This document shows, piece after piece, positions 36,643-45,370 of a DNA stretch of 64,000 bases. The notes under the pieces are model-generated. The model ran no database searches. It was given only the letters and a program-made list of their open reading frames with translations, and had not been told where the DNA came from. The translations under genes and the position numbers were made by a program. Within the stretch, counting starts at the first letter, position 1. The number at the start of each line of letters is the position of its first letter. Source of the DNA: CAWBOY01 sp963790585 (GTDB taxonomy: Bacteria; Planctomycetota; Planctomycetia; Gemmatales; Gemmataceae); the NCBI GenBank assembly GCA_963790585.1, contig CAWBOY010000002.1:124001-188000 (forward strand). Reading direction: 5' to 3'.

Positions 36643-37888
36643 TCAGCCGATCGACAACGAGGCTTCCTCGGCTATCGAAGTCGACGAGTCGCCGAGCAGG
36701 CCGGACGATACCTCATCCCAATGCTCGAGGTTGCTCAAGAGGAATGACTCCGCCAGGCGCTCGAGTTCGTTGGTTTCGCCGCGCTCGCGCAATCGCCGCG
36801 CTTCGATCTGATAATCCGCGGCCATGTGGTCAAAGCGCTGCTGGAGCCCGCTAAGCACTTCACGGACCGCTTGGCCTTGCCATGGTCCGTGAGAGGCGAT
36901 GTCGGCCAGACGACTCATGCGGTTCCAAATGGAATTAGCATCGGCTGCGTGCGCGGTAAACTCTCTGGGCAACGGGGCCTCAAACGTCAGCGGGAAATAG
37001 AGATCGAGGTGAGGCGTGCCGAACGAATACCAGACTTGCGGCCGATCACTGCCGACGGGGATCTGCACGATCATGGAAGCAAGTGTTGCCTCCGACGAAG
37101 GTTCCTCATCCATCGAGGCGAGACAATGTTGGCCGAGCAGAGAACGAACCAGGCTCACGTTGAGGCCGCCGCTTTGATATTCGAGACATTGCGTCATTTG
37201 GTGCAAGCGCTGCTGACTCGCGGCGGCAGTCGATTCGATTGAGCAAATGGCGGCTTCGAAATCCAACTTGCTGCCATCCTCTGGCCACCAGCCGCGTGAT
37301 ATCGCGAGGTCGCCCAGACCATGGGAGACGCGATCCCAATTTCTTTGCACCTGACACACTTCACCGAGAAGAGCGCACCGACCCGACATTCTGTAATGCC
37401 CAATGTTTGCCGGCCGCGATCAGAATGAACGCCTCGTCATTATCTACGATCAGTAAGGCAGTCCCTGCATTTGCATTCGAATCGACATGTCCGTGGCGAC
37501 AAATGAGATCCATTAATAGCTCGACTGCATGAGGAGCGTCCTGCGCACGTTCCAAGCCCAGGCGAACCAAGTCCGCGCCGCTGAGCCCATTGGCCTCGCC
37601 TTGGAGTCGCATAGGAACATGCGCACAACCTATCGCCACGCCATGTTCGTTGACTCCATGTTCGTAACCCCAAGCGCCCTCTTCGCGGCCAGCGAGGACC
37701 GACGCAGTCCGCCGAACCTGAAGAAATTCGAGTCGCCCAAGCTTCACGGCCTCACCAGCCGTGAATTTTTGACCCTGACTGCGAACCAGTTTCAGAGTTC
37801 TGTCGCCCGGCCCATTGTAGTTGTGACCAAATAGCGTCTGCCCATCCACCGTCGTGGCGGCGAGTGCTACGACCATATCGCTGGCCAT
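36643..37888 (-). CDS. secernin-like C69 family peptidase, frame broken
   Basis: About 415 residues in two frames. The front (MASDMVVALAATTVDGQT, LFGHNYN) matches the secernin/C69 dipeptidase start, and GINEHGVAIG-like NEHGVAIGCAHVPM follows. The second frame runs from ALLGEVCQVQRNWDRVSHGL to the end at 36643, with LYFPLTFEAPLPREF. Two bases missing from a GC tract at about 37371-37377 would join them (GSVRALLGEV). The family normally has a nucleophile cysteine right after the start, as in MCDT; here serine occupies that place, so activity is uncertain. It lies upstream of dnaX on the same strand. Confidence 0.75.
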
Positions 37889-38226
37889 GATTGGACACTC
37901 CTAATTCCGAGGTGCATCTTCCTGCGAAGCGTATGACTGCGAGCGAACCATGAGAAAGGGCGAAATCCTTTGTTTGGTCCAAGGCAACAGACCTGTGCCG
38001 CCGAAGCGCTTGTATTGGACCATACCAAATGGCGAATGGCAACAGTGCGTTGTATTCGTTCTTAGCTTTCGTGGTTGGCTTGGCCGATAGAGCGGATTGA
38101 GCAACGTGTATCGTATGTGTGGATGGGCCAAAATGGGAGAGGGAATATCACTCACCAGCCCCCGCGCTTGCGATTGAGACTGGCGAGTGTTCTCTTCTCT
38201 TGAAGACTTGAAGCAGCAATCCGGAC
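37889..38226. other. intergenic gap with a short imperfect hairpin
   Basis: No gene is seen. Near its end, CACTCACCAG (38149-38158) pairs with CTGGCGAGTG (38180-38189) with one mismatch around CCCCCGCGCTTGCG. A similar C/G-rich core lies in the recR leader at about 34229-34258. It may end transcription or be a small dispersed repeat. Confidence 0.35.
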
Positions 38227-38673
38227 TTACTTGACCTTAATTAGCTCCACTTCAAAAAGCAGCTCCGAATTCGGCGGAATGACGCGACCCGCACCAGCCT
38301 TGCCGTAGCCGAGTTCGGACGGAATGTAGAGTTTGCGCTTTCCGCCCTCTTTCATTCCGGCGACGCCTTCGTCCCAGCCTTTGATCACATCCCCTTTGCC
38401 GAGGTTGAACGAAAATGTTTCATTGCGGTCCTTGCTGCTGTCGAACTTCGTACCGTTGCGGAGCGTGCCGACGTAGTGGACTTCCACCTTTGTACCTGCG
38501 GTCGCTTCCTTGCCATCGCCGACCTTGACGTCAAAATACTTCAATCCCGACTTGGTGACGGTGGCTTTCTTCTCGTCGGAGTCTTCTTTTTTGTCAGTCG
38601 TCGTCTGCGCCATCAGCAGTGGGGCAACCAGCAAGCTGGCGAGGCCGAACAGTGCAAAATGGGTCATGGTCAT
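38227..38673 (-). CDS. FKBP-type peptidyl-prolyl isomerase, exported
   Basis: 148 residues. Residues 1-22 are a signal peptide (ALFGLASLLVAPLLMAQ), followed by a charged linker and one complete FKBP domain: VEVHYVGTLRNGTKFDSS, GKGDVIKGWDEGVAGMKEGG, the active-site IPSELGYGKAGAGRVIPPN and FEVELIKVK. It should speed proline isomerisation in folding proteins outside the cytoplasm. The next gene downstream is a two-domain relative, separated by a repeat element, so the two may be functionally linked. Frame intact. Confidence 0.93.
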   Translation of the reverse strand: MTMTHFALFGLASLLVAPLLMAQTTTDKKEDSDEKKATVTKSGLKYFDVKVGDGKEATAGTKVEVHYVGTLRNGTKFDSSKDRNETFSFNLGKGDVIKGWDEGVAGMKEGGKRKLYIPSELGYGKAGAGRVIPPNSELLFEVELIKVK

Positions 38674-38774
38674 GGATTAATTCCTTTCAAATATCGCCTG
38701 GACCGCGACGGCGGTCGGTGCCTTGGATCCTACTGAGATGATATACGACCAGCTGCCGGCCGATAAGGTTGCGG

Positions 38775-38879
38775 CGGCACGTTTCCAAAACGCTTGGACC
38801 TCAATGTGCTGGAAGCGGGCGCGTCGAAGTTAGGCCTGTTCCCGAAATGACGACGGATCGGCACGTTGGAAACGTGCCG
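38775..38879. repeat. degenerate copy of a GGCACGTT inverted-repeat element
   Basis: CGGCACGTTTCCAA (38775-38788) is complementary to 38866-38879. The inside holds GGAAGCGGGCGCGTCGA, also found in the element at 59495-59625. It lies between the two FKBP genes and is less perfect than the second copy. Confidence 0.65.
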
Positions 38880-38882
38880 GCA

Positions 38883-39641
38883 CTACTTGATCGACACCAA
38901 TTCAACTTCAAACACCAGCGTGGCCATGGGCGGAATTTCGCCTCTACCTTCCTGTCCGTAAGCCAATTCCGGGGCGATCGTGAGCTTGCGTTTGCCACCT
39001 TTTTTCATGCCGATGAGGCCGCGCTCCCAACCCTGGATCACGCCGTTTTGGCCCAATTCCACCTCAATCGGTTTGCCGCGTTTGGCGCTGCTGTCGAATT
39101 CATGGCCATTGGTAAGCCAACCAGTGTAGTTAACTTCCAACTTGTCGCGCGGTTGCGCATCAGGCCCTTCGCCGACCTTGAGATCCTCGATCAGGAGAGC
39201 CGGCTGAACGCCCAATAAATCGATATCGAAGAGCAAATCAGAGTTGGGTGGAATCTCGCGGCCGACGCCGGTCCCGCCATAACCCAGGCTGGGTGGAATG
39301 AAAAGCTTACGCTCGCCTCCAAGCTTCATTCCCAGGATCCCTTCCCGCCAGCCTTCGAGGATGGAAGTTTCACCGAGCAAAATACGAACGGGCCTGTTTT
39401 GTTTTCGCGACGAATCGAACATCTTGCCGTCGCGCAGCCTGCCGTCATAGTGGACTGAGACGACGTCGCCGATCTTGGCTTCCGGGCCATTGCCGACTTT
39501 GACATCGTAGATCTTCAGGCCCGAGGGCGTCTTCGTCGCTTTGGGTTCGTCCGGATCAGGCACTTCGTCGCTGCGGCAGCCGCAGAGCGACACCGCGAGC
39601 AACGCCACGATTTGCAATTTTGCGGCAATAGGGATACGCAT
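38883..39641 (-). CDS. lipoprotein with two FKBP isomerase domains
   Basis: Start at ATG 39641 (MRIPIAAKLQIVALLAVSL), giving a lipoprotein signal ending at CGC; ATG 39662 would add seven residues. The mature protein has two tandem FKBP domains (about residues 40-140 and 150-250). Each has its VxYxG, FDSS and GWxxGxxGMKxGG motifs: SVHYDGRLRDGKMFDSS and VNYTGWLTNGHEFDSS. The first ends in IPPSLGYGGTGVGREIPPN. The second domain has ELAYGQEGRGEIPP. Two-domain FKBPs are less common than one-domain forms. A periplasmic folding role is likely, together with the neighbouring FKBP. Confidence 0.9.
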   Translation of the reverse strand: MRIPIAAKLQIVALLAVSLCGCRSDEVPDPDEPKATKTPSGLKIYDVKVGNGPEAKIGDVVSVHYDGRLRDGKMFDSSRKQNRPVRILLGETSILEGWREGILGMKLGGERKLFIPPSLGYGGTGVGREIPPNSDLLFDIDLLGVQPALLIEDLKVGEGPDAQPRDKLEVNYTGWLTNGHEFDSSAKRGKPIEVELGQNGVIQGWERGLIGMKKGGKRKLTIAPELAYGQEGRGEIPPMATLVFEVELVSIK

Positions 39642-39672
39642 AAGATTATAAACCTTGCACACGAACCGTCGA

Positions 39673-40467
39673 TCAACCTGTCGAGCCGACGCCGGCTTGT
39701 TTTAGGAAATAATAGAAAGCGAGGGAGAATCCGATCAGGATAACTCCCCATCGGACAATCGGTTTTGGCAAGCGACGGCCCATGCGGGCGCCGAAATAGC
39801 CGCCGAGCACCGCAGTGATCGCCATCGCTCCCGCATAACCCCAATCCACCTTGCCCTGAGCGACGAATATAACGATTGAAACCCCGTTGATTATCGCGGC
39901 CAGGACCGTCTTGATCGCGTTCATCTGATGAATGTTGCCCAAACCCATCAGGCCCAGGGAGGTTAGCATCAATATGCCGATACCAGCTCCGAAATAGCCG
40001 CCATAGACCGCGACGAGGAATTGATAAAAGACGAACAGTACGCACATCGCACGGGAGGGCATGCCGCTGCCGTGAGTTGTGCCGATCCACCGATTTAATG
40101 TCGGCTGCATCAAGAACAGGAACGATGCCGTGAGCAACAACCAGGGAACAAGGGCATCGAAATAGCTCGAAGGCAAAGCTGTCAAAAGCACGGCGCCGAC
40201 GATGCCACCAACCACGCAAGGCGGAATGAGCAGCCAAAGCCAGCCGCGACAATTTCCCAGGTCATGACGATAGCCCCACGCGCCGGCGACCGACCCTAAG
40301 ACTAACGCGACCGTCGAAGTGGCGTTTGCGATCACCGAGGCATCTGGATTTTGCCGCAAAGTGAATAAAAGCGCCGGAAAAGTAAGCAGCGTCCCGCCGC
40401 CGGCAATGGAGTTGACTATGCCTGCCGCCAGAGCTGACAGACAAAGGAACAGGTAAATCCAAATCAT
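39673..40467 (-). CDS. TauE/SafE family sulfite exporter-like permease
   Basis: Start at ATG 40467 (MIWIYLFLCLSALAAGIVNS), where family homology begins; the frame extends upstream to 40614 without it. 264 residues with seven to eight membrane helices. The family halves carry VNSIAGGGTLLTFPALL at the front and GYFGAGIGILMLTSLGLMG in the middle, the two inverted repeats of TauE/SafE. The substrate is generally unknown; sulfite, sulfoacetate or other anions have been shown for some members. It ends 31 bp before the FKBP lipoprotein start. Confidence 0.88.
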   Translation of the reverse strand: MIWIYLFLCLSALAAGIVNSIAGGGTLLTFPALLFTLRQNPDASVIANATSTVALVLGSVAGAWGYRHDLGNCRGWLWLLIPPCVVGGIVGAVLLTALPSSYFDALVPWLLLTASFLFLMQPTLNRWIGTTHGSGMPSRAMCVLFVFYQFLVAVYGGYFGAGIGILMLTSLGLMGLGNIHQMNAIKTVLAAIINGVSIVIFVAQGKVDWGYAGAMAITAVLGGYFGARMGRRLPKPIVRWGVILIGFSLAFYYFLKQAGVGSTG

Positions 40468-40927
40468 TAAATGGCTATCGTGGTTACGGGTTTTGTCATC
40501 GATTCTTGAGTCCGAAGTCAAAGGCTCAACAAAAAATCGGCGTGCGTAGCGTCTGCGAAGTTCTAGGAGCCAATCCGAAAAGCCCTCTCGCCCGGTGGTT
40601 AAGTGCGGCGACACGACAGGGAGAAATGGCTTTTTCGGACGTTCTCTAATTCAGGACATCATCGATGCTATCAGATGCACTGCGAACCGACTACCGATTC
40701 TGGCCACACCCACGAACGATTCGTGAGGGGTCGCGGTCAAAACAGGCGGCCGCATTGTTTCTGCAAGCACCAAAATGCCGCGGCCCTGGCATAACAATGT
40801 GAAGTCGACTAGGGAAAACGGGCTATAGCGGACTTGCGCGACGCCACTCTTGCGTCTGGCCCGTTAGTCCTATAATCTGTTGGAGATCACGAACCGCGAA
40901 ATCTCGGCTGCCAAACATGGGCTTCAC
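40468..40927. other. non-coding gap before nuoI
   Basis: About 460 bases between the divergent TauE gene and nuoI. No gene is supported here. The part close to nuoI holds a good -10 candidate, listed separately; the remainder shows nothing recognisable. Confidence 0.4.
40850..40876 (+). promoter_or_regulatory. possible sigma-70-type promoter of nuoI
   Basis: TATAAT at 40871-40876 is a perfect -10 match, 51 bp before the nuoI ATG. A weak -35, TTGCGT, lies at 40850-40855 with 15-bp spacing. The -35 and spacing are poor, so this is only a candidate. Confidence 0.35.
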
Positions 40928-41473
40928 ATGCGCAAGTGGTTCAGCAATTTATACCTGGCGATCAAGACGGTCGCCGAAGGTATGTATGTCACGCTCTATT
41001 ACTTCATCCAGACCTTCACACTCCGGCGCACGTTCACGGAGCGACGCGAATATCCTGACGCACCCGTGCCTGTCAAAGCTCGTTATCGCGGATTCCATCG
41101 CTTCGATCTGACGACCTGCATCGGCTGCGATAAATGCGCCAAAGCCTGTCCCGTCGACTGCATCTATATCGACAAGATCAAGAACCCCGTCGGCAAAGGC
41201 TTTCGCGTCAACGGCTTCAAAATTGACTACACCAAGTGCATGTTCTGCGCTCTATGCGTCGACCCCTGCCCAGTCGATTGCATCTATATGGGATCGACAT
41301 TCGACCAAAGCTGTTTCAGCCGCGATGGTTGCATCGTCGATTTCGCTAAGCTGCCGATTGAGGTGGCTTGGGGCCAGGATACCTTGAACCCGACCGCGAT
41401 CGCGGCGTCAAAATTGACTTTAGAGCCCGTTTGGACCAAACCGCCTGACCCCGTGCCCGTTAAGAAAGCATAA
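40928..41473 (+). CDS. nuoI: NADH-quinone oxidoreductase subunit I
   Basis: 181 residues from ATG 40928 (MRKWFSNLYLAIKTVAEGMY). Two [4Fe-4S] clusters are ligated by CIGCDKCAKACPVDC and CMFCALCVDPCPVDC, typical of the TYKY/NuoI subunit that hands electrons to NuoB in the peripheral arm of complex I. The N-terminal helix runs along the membrane. The C-terminal tail beyond TLEPVW is Pro/Lys-rich. In most genomes nuoI follows nuoH; here it leads and is separated from nuoA by a DUF2203 gene. Frame intact. Confidence 0.95.
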   Translation: MRKWFSNLYLAIKTVAEGMYVTLYYFIQTFTLRRTFTERREYPDAPVPVKARYRGFHRFDLTTCIGCDKCAKACPVDCIYIDKIKNPVGKGFRVNGFKIDYTKCMFCALCVDPCPVDCIYMGSTFDQSCFSRDGCIVDFAKLPIEVAWGQDTLNPTAIAASKLTLEPVWTKPPDPVPVKKA

Positions 41474-41518
41474 TCGACTCGCAACTAATCCAGGTATCAG
41501 GCGCAACAGGGGGGTTCG

Positions 41519-41965
41519 ATGGCATCTTCCAAGCCACGCAAGAAGAGCAAAAAATACTTCACCGTGGACGAGGCTAACGCGACCTTGCCGTTGGTCCGTG
41601 TTGTGGTCCGCGACATCATGAATTTGGCTAATGAACTGCGCGATCGGAACGATCGGCTGACGCGGCTCGAGCCTGAGAAGAATGGCCATCGCACGGAGGC
41701 CCACGCCGAGGAATTGGTCCACGCCCAGGCCGATTTCGAGCGCGGCCAGGAGCGGATGCAAGAATACGAGACGGAGCTGCGGCAGCTGGGCATCGAGCTA
41801 AAAGACTATTTCACGGGCCTGATCGATTACCCCTGCTGGATGGACGGACACGAGGTCTATCTCTGTTGGAAGTTCGATGAGCCGGAAGTGGCTCATTGGC
41901 ATGAAATCGATGCCGGTTTCAGCGGGCGTCGGCCACTCAAGGCTGATGCGGTAACGCGGCGTTAA
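41519..41965 (+). CDS. DUF2203 family protein
   Basis: 148 residues, a good match to DUF2203: YFTVDEANATLPLVRVVVRD at the front, a helical coiled middle with GHRTEAHAEELVHA, and the hallmark GLIDYPCWMDGHEVYLCWKF and EVAHWHEIDAGFSGR at the end. The function is unknown. It is placed between nuoI and nuoA, 45 bp from each, and so is probably co-transcribed with complex I genes. A link to complex I or its cofactors is suggested by position only. Confidence 0.88.
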   Translation: MASSKPRKKSKKYFTVDEANATLPLVRVVVRDIMNLANELRDRNDRLTRLEPEKNGHRTEAHAEELVHAQADFERGQERMQEYETELRQLGIELKDYFTGLIDYPCWMDGHEVYLCWKFDEPEVAHWHEIDAGFSGRRPLKADAVTRR

Positions 41966-42011
41966 TCGATTCTCAGCTTCTTCCTACGGACGAACAAGGA
42001 ACATTCTCTCC

Positions 42012-42680
42012 ATGAGCGCTCCTCTCGCTGGTTATCTTCTGGTCTTCGTGGCTGTCGGAGCGATCTTCGTTCTCGCCAATCTCGTCGTTGGCTTACTTGT
42101 GCGGCCGAATCATCCGGACGCTGAGAAGAAGACTACTTACGAATGCGGCGAAACCACCATCGGCAGCGCCTGGATCCAGTTTGACTTGCGCTTCTATGTC
42201 GTGGCCTTGCTCTTCGTCATTTTCGACGTCGAAGTTGCGTTCTTCTTCCCCTGGGCCGAGGTCTTCGGCAAGAACAATGCCTTAGCAGCCGCGGTCGTCC
42301 CCGACACTACGGAAGGGCTCGCCGCGATGCCGTGGCGGGAAAAAACCAAGTTCGCCGACCTGGTGAACCAACTCAATCCCGATTATCCGGAACACAAAGC
42401 GATTCGCCAAAAGTTCGCCTATAACAACCTTGAAAAGCTGACGGTCAAGGACTTTCAAGATCAAAAAACGAAGTCATCTTGGACGAGCTGGCTGGCGTTT
42501 TCGGAAATCCTCGTCTTTTTCGGCTTCCTCCTCGTCGGCTTCGCCTATCTCTGGAAACGCGGCGATCTCGAATGGGTCCGCAGCACCGAGGCCGCGACAC
42601 CCGAAGAACGAGCCAAGCGAATCGAAGTCGAAGTCTCTGCGCCAGTACCGGAGCAAGAGTTGGTCGGCGCGCATCACTGA
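42012..42680 (+). CDS. nuoA: NADH-quinone oxidoreductase subunit A, with long internal insert
   Basis: 222 residues, against 120-150 usual for NuoA. Helix 1 at about 7-29, the conserved loop YECGETTIGSAWIQFDLRFY with its Glu/Cys-Gly region, helix 2 with VIFDVEVAFFFPWA at about 60-82, and helix 3 at about 163-182 (SEILVFFGFLLVGFAYLWKRG). Between helices 2 and 3 is an extra hydrophilic stretch of about 75 residues, and the tail of about 38 residues is also longer than normal. NuoA is a membrane subunit at the quinone/proton-coupling junction. Start is supported by AAGGAAC upstream. The order A-B-C-D follows. Confidence 0.92.
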   Translation: MSAPLAGYLLVFVAVGAIFVLANLVVGLLVRPNHPDAEKKTTYECGETTIGSAWIQFDLRFYVVALLFVIFDVEVAFFFPWAEVFGKNNALAAAVVPDTTEGLAAMPWREKTKFADLVNQLNPDYPEHKAIRQKFAYNNLEKLTVKDFQDQKTKSSWTSWLAFSEILVFFGFLLVGFAYLWKRGDLEWVRSTEAATPEERAKRIEVEVSAPVPEQELVGAHH

Positions 42681-42703
42681 TAACGATGTGTTTGGATCTT
42701 TTT

Positions 42704-42776
42704 GAGCCGTGAGCGTCAGCGACCGGAGCGCGTTACGCTCGCTCAGACTTTTTCCGGTCGCTCACGCTCTCGGCTC
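42704..42776. repeat. imperfect inverted repeat between nuoA and nuoB
   Basis: GAGCCG..GCGACCGGA at 42704-42727 pairs with 42753-42776 with two mismatches. The centre holds another short palindrome around GCGCGTTACGC. It lies within the nuo operon, so if it ended transcription it would have to be partial; it may set the nuoA/nuoB ratio. Confidence 0.55.
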
Positions 42777-42822
42777 TTGAAGACGCTTGCGCGGCTCGCC
42801 AAAATCTACAGGGAGCATATCA

Positions 42823-43446
42823 ATGGGTTGGATCACCGAGCGGCTCGAAGAAAGCGTCATGGTGACGACGCTCGAACAGGCGGTCAACTGGGCGCGCGAA
42901 TCGAGCATGTGGCCCATGACCTTCGGCCTGGCCTGCTGTGCTATCGAAATGATGGCAACCGGCGCTTCACGTTATGACATCGATCGCTTCGGCGCTGGTG
43001 CCTTTCGAGCCACGCCGCGGCAGGCCGATCTGATGATCGTCGCCGGGACAGTCAACTATAAGATGGCCAGCCGTGTTCGCCGGCTTTACAACCAGATGCC
43101 CGATCCGAAGTTCGTCATCGCCATGGGTGCTTGCACCTGCGGCGGTGGGCCTTATTACAAATATGGGTACAACGTCGTCAAAGGGGTCGATCTCGTTGTC
43201 CCCGTCGACGTCTATGTACCCGGATGCCCACCACGGCCGGAAGCGTTGCTGGAAGGCTTAATGCGGATTCAAGACAAAGTACGCTCGATGCGTTGGCTGC
43301 GCGAAGGCGAAGTGCCGATTCCATCGCGCACCGGTTGGTCCGAGCTGCCGCCGGAATTGGCCGACCCTGATCCCGTCAAAGCGCTCGAGAAGCAAAACGC
43401 CTGGGCCAAGAAAACCAAGGAACTCGCGGCGCCGACCAAGGCGTGA
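42823..43446 (+). CDS. nuoB: NADH-quinone oxidoreductase subunit B
   Basis: 207 residues from ATG 42823, with GGGAG upstream; an in-frame ATG at 42787 is not conserved. The N2 cluster ligands are present: the CC pair in FGLACCAIEMM, GACTCGGGPYYKYGYN, and PGCPPRPEALLEGLM. The protein hands electrons to ubiquinone at the end of the chain. The C-terminal extension beyond the second PGC region is Lys/Ala-rich. It is followed 18 bp later by nuoC. Frame intact. Confidence 0.95.
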   Translation: MGWITERLEESVMVTTLEQAVNWARESSMWPMTFGLACCAIEMMATGASRYDIDRFGAGAFRATPRQADLMIVAGTVNYKMASRVRRLYNQMPDPKFVIAMGACTCGGGPYYKYGYNVVKGVDLVVPVDVYVPGCPPRPEALLEGLMRIQDKVRSMRWLREGEVPIPSRTGWSELPPELADPDPVKALEKQNAWAKKTKELAAPTKA

Positions 43447-43464
43447 TGCCAAGAGAGATCATCC

Positions 43465-44001
43465 ATGACACCGACCGACATCGCCGCTCGCCTGGAGGCC
43501 AACTTCGCCTCCAGCATCGTCTCCAAGAAGCTCGACGCGCCGAATACCGATCCGTTCATTGTTGTCAAAGCCGACGACATTCCAGCGGTATGCCGTTTTC
43601 TGCGCGATGATGCCGAGCTGGCCTTCGATCTGCTCAATTGCATCAGTGGCGTAGATTATCTCGAGCCGGACCCCAAAAAGCTCGCCAAGGCTGGGTTTGA
43701 GCCACACACGGAAGTGGTCTACCATCTCTCCAGTTTCAAGCATCGGCATCGCTTCGTCATCAAAGTGATCCTACCCCGCTGGAAAGATAACAAGCCCGGC
43801 GAGCTACCCGAAGTCCCGTCAGTAGCGAAGATTTGGCCGACGGCGGACTGGCATGAGCGAGAAGTCTACGACCTATCGGGCGTCACCTTCACGGGTCATC
43901 CCGACCTGACGCGCATTCTGCTCGCCGAGGACTGGGTCGGCCATCCGCTGCGCAAGGACTACGAATTCCCTCTCGAATATCAGGGTATCCGCTGCCGCTG
44001 A
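43465..44001 (+). CDS. nuoC: NADH-quinone oxidoreductase subunit C
   Basis: 178 residues, the 30-kDa type subunit. The front has CRFLRDDAELAFDLLNCISG; the family signature HEREVYDLSGVTFTGHPDL and LAEDWVGHPLRKDYEFP ends the protein. It sits in the peripheral arm next to NuoD. NuoC here is a separate protein, not fused with NuoD as in E. coli. ATG at 43465 follows an AGAGAG site. Spacing to nuoD is 24 bp. Frame intact. Confidence 0.95.
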   Translation: MTPTDIAARLEANFASSIVSKKLDAPNTDPFIVVKADDIPAVCRFLRDDAELAFDLLNCISGVDYLEPDPKKLAKAGFEPHTEVVYHLSSFKHRHRFVIKVILPRWKDNKPGELPEVPSVAKIWPTADWHEREVYDLSGVTFTGHPDLTRILLAEDWVGHPLRKDYEFPLEYQGIRCR

Positions 44002-44025
44002 AATCAATCCGGAGAATCTTTCGCT

Positions 44026-45228
44026 ATGGCCAGCGCCACTCTGCCCCGCCAGACTCATGACCAGACGATCGTCGAGTTCGACGTGCGAACCGACGAGATG
44101 CTGGTCAACATGGGTCCGCAACATCCCAGCACCCACGGCGTATTGCGGCTCGTTCTCCGCACCGATGGCGAAGTCATTTCGGAAGTCGTGCCGCACCTCG
44201 GCTACCTGCATCGCTGTGCCGAGAAGGTCGGCGAGAATGTCACGCCGCTGCAGTTCATTCCCTACACCGACCGCATGGATTACCTGGCCGGGATGAATAT
44301 GAACCTGGGTTACTCCCTGGCCATCGAGAAGCTCTGCGGCATGAAGCTGCCCGACAAAGCCCAGACCTTGCGCGTCATCATCAGCGAAATGAACCGTATC
44401 GCCAGCCATCTCGTCGGCATGGGCGCCTATGGGCTCGATCTCGGCACCTTTAGCCCTTTTCTCTATGCATTCCGCGAACGCGAGATGATCCTCGATCTTT
44501 TCGAGGAAGTCTGTGGCGCCCGCCTCACCTACAGTTACCTGACCATCGGCGGCGCTCATGACGATCTGCCCGAAGGCTGGATTGGCCGCTGCCGGGCGTT
44601 TCTCGATTATTTCAAGCCACGCATCGAGGAGTATCACACCCTCCTGACGCGCAACCAGATTTTCATCAAGCGCACCGCCGGCATCGGCATTTTGTCCAAG
44701 GAAATGGCCCTCGCCTACGGCTGCACCGGCCCGATGCTCCGCGGCTCACTCGATCGCTCCAAGGGAGACCCCGATTGGGACCTGCGCCGCATCGAACCAT
44801 ATTCCGGCTACGAAAATTACGACTTCAAAGTCATAGTCCCGCCATTTCCCGAAGCCCCAGCCGACGCCGTCATCGGCGACTGCTGGCACCGCTTCTATGT
44901 CCGCATGTTGGAAGTCATCGAAGCGATCCGCCTGGTGGAACAATCTCTTGAGCGCTACGAAAAATCTCAAGGCTCCCACCGTATCGAGATGCCGAAGCAC
45001 CTGCCCGCCGGCGAAGCCTACGTCGAAACCGAATGCCCGCGCGGCCAAATGGGTTTCTATGTCGTCGGCAGGCCGAACAAGGACAGCGTGCCCTTGCGCG
45101 TCCGAGCGCGCTCATCGTGCTTCAGCAATCTATGTGTGACGGACGAGATCTGTAGAGGATGCTTGATCGCCGATATCCCGGCGATCGTGGGGAGCATTGA
45201 TATTGTGATGGGCGAAATTGATCGATAA
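44026..45228 (+). CDS. nuoD: NADH-quinone oxidoreductase subunit D
   Basis: 400 residues of the 49-kDa type. Marks: NMGPQHPSTHGVLRLV, the quinone-site YLHRCAEKVGEN, DYLAGMNMNLGYSLAIEKL, GAYGLDLGTFSPFLYAFRERE and the end CFSNLCVTDEICRGCLIADI..DIVMGEIDR. It forms the quinone pocket with NuoB. ATG 44026 has GGAGA before it. After it the nuo run stops: nuoE, F, G, H and J-N are not in the window, so the rest of complex I must lie elsewhere. Confidence 0.95.
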   Translation: MASATLPRQTHDQTIVEFDVRTDEMLVNMGPQHPSTHGVLRLVLRTDGEVISEVVPHLGYLHRCAEKVGENVTPLQFIPYTDRMDYLAGMNMNLGYSLAIEKLCGMKLPDKAQTLRVIISEMNRIASHLVGMGAYGLDLGTFSPFLYAFREREMILDLFEEVCGARLTYSYLTIGGAHDDLPEGWIGRCRAFLDYFKPRIEEYHTLLTRNQIFIKRTAGIGILSKEMALAYGCTGPMLRGSLDRSKGDPDWDLRRIEPYSGYENYDFKVIVPPFPEAPADAVIGDCWHRFYVRMLEVIEAIRLVEQSLERYEKSQGSHRIEMPKHLPAGEAYVETECPRGQMGFYVVGRPNKDSVPLRVRARSSCFSNLCVTDEICRGCLIADIPAIVGSIDIVMGEIDR

Positions 45229-45358
45229 GAAAATTTGCCGCGAACACCGGCCCGTCGCCGACGAGCAGGCGCAAGTCCTCTTGTTCGAGCCGGCCTCGAC
45301 GCTAAACACGGGCAACGTGCGGAACGAGCGGACAGTCGCCCAACTCGACCGCATTTGA
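45218..45358 (+). pseudogene. possible gene remnant just after nuoD
   Basis: A short open stretch in a second frame overlaps the nuoD stop and ends at TGA 45356-45358. Its content (CREHRPVADEQAQVLLFEPA) looks protein-like, but there is no start signal and no family is recognised. It could be the cut-off tail of a lost gene at the edge of the accessory block, or chance. Confidence 0.2.
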
Positions 45359-45370
45359 CCGAGGGGTTCG

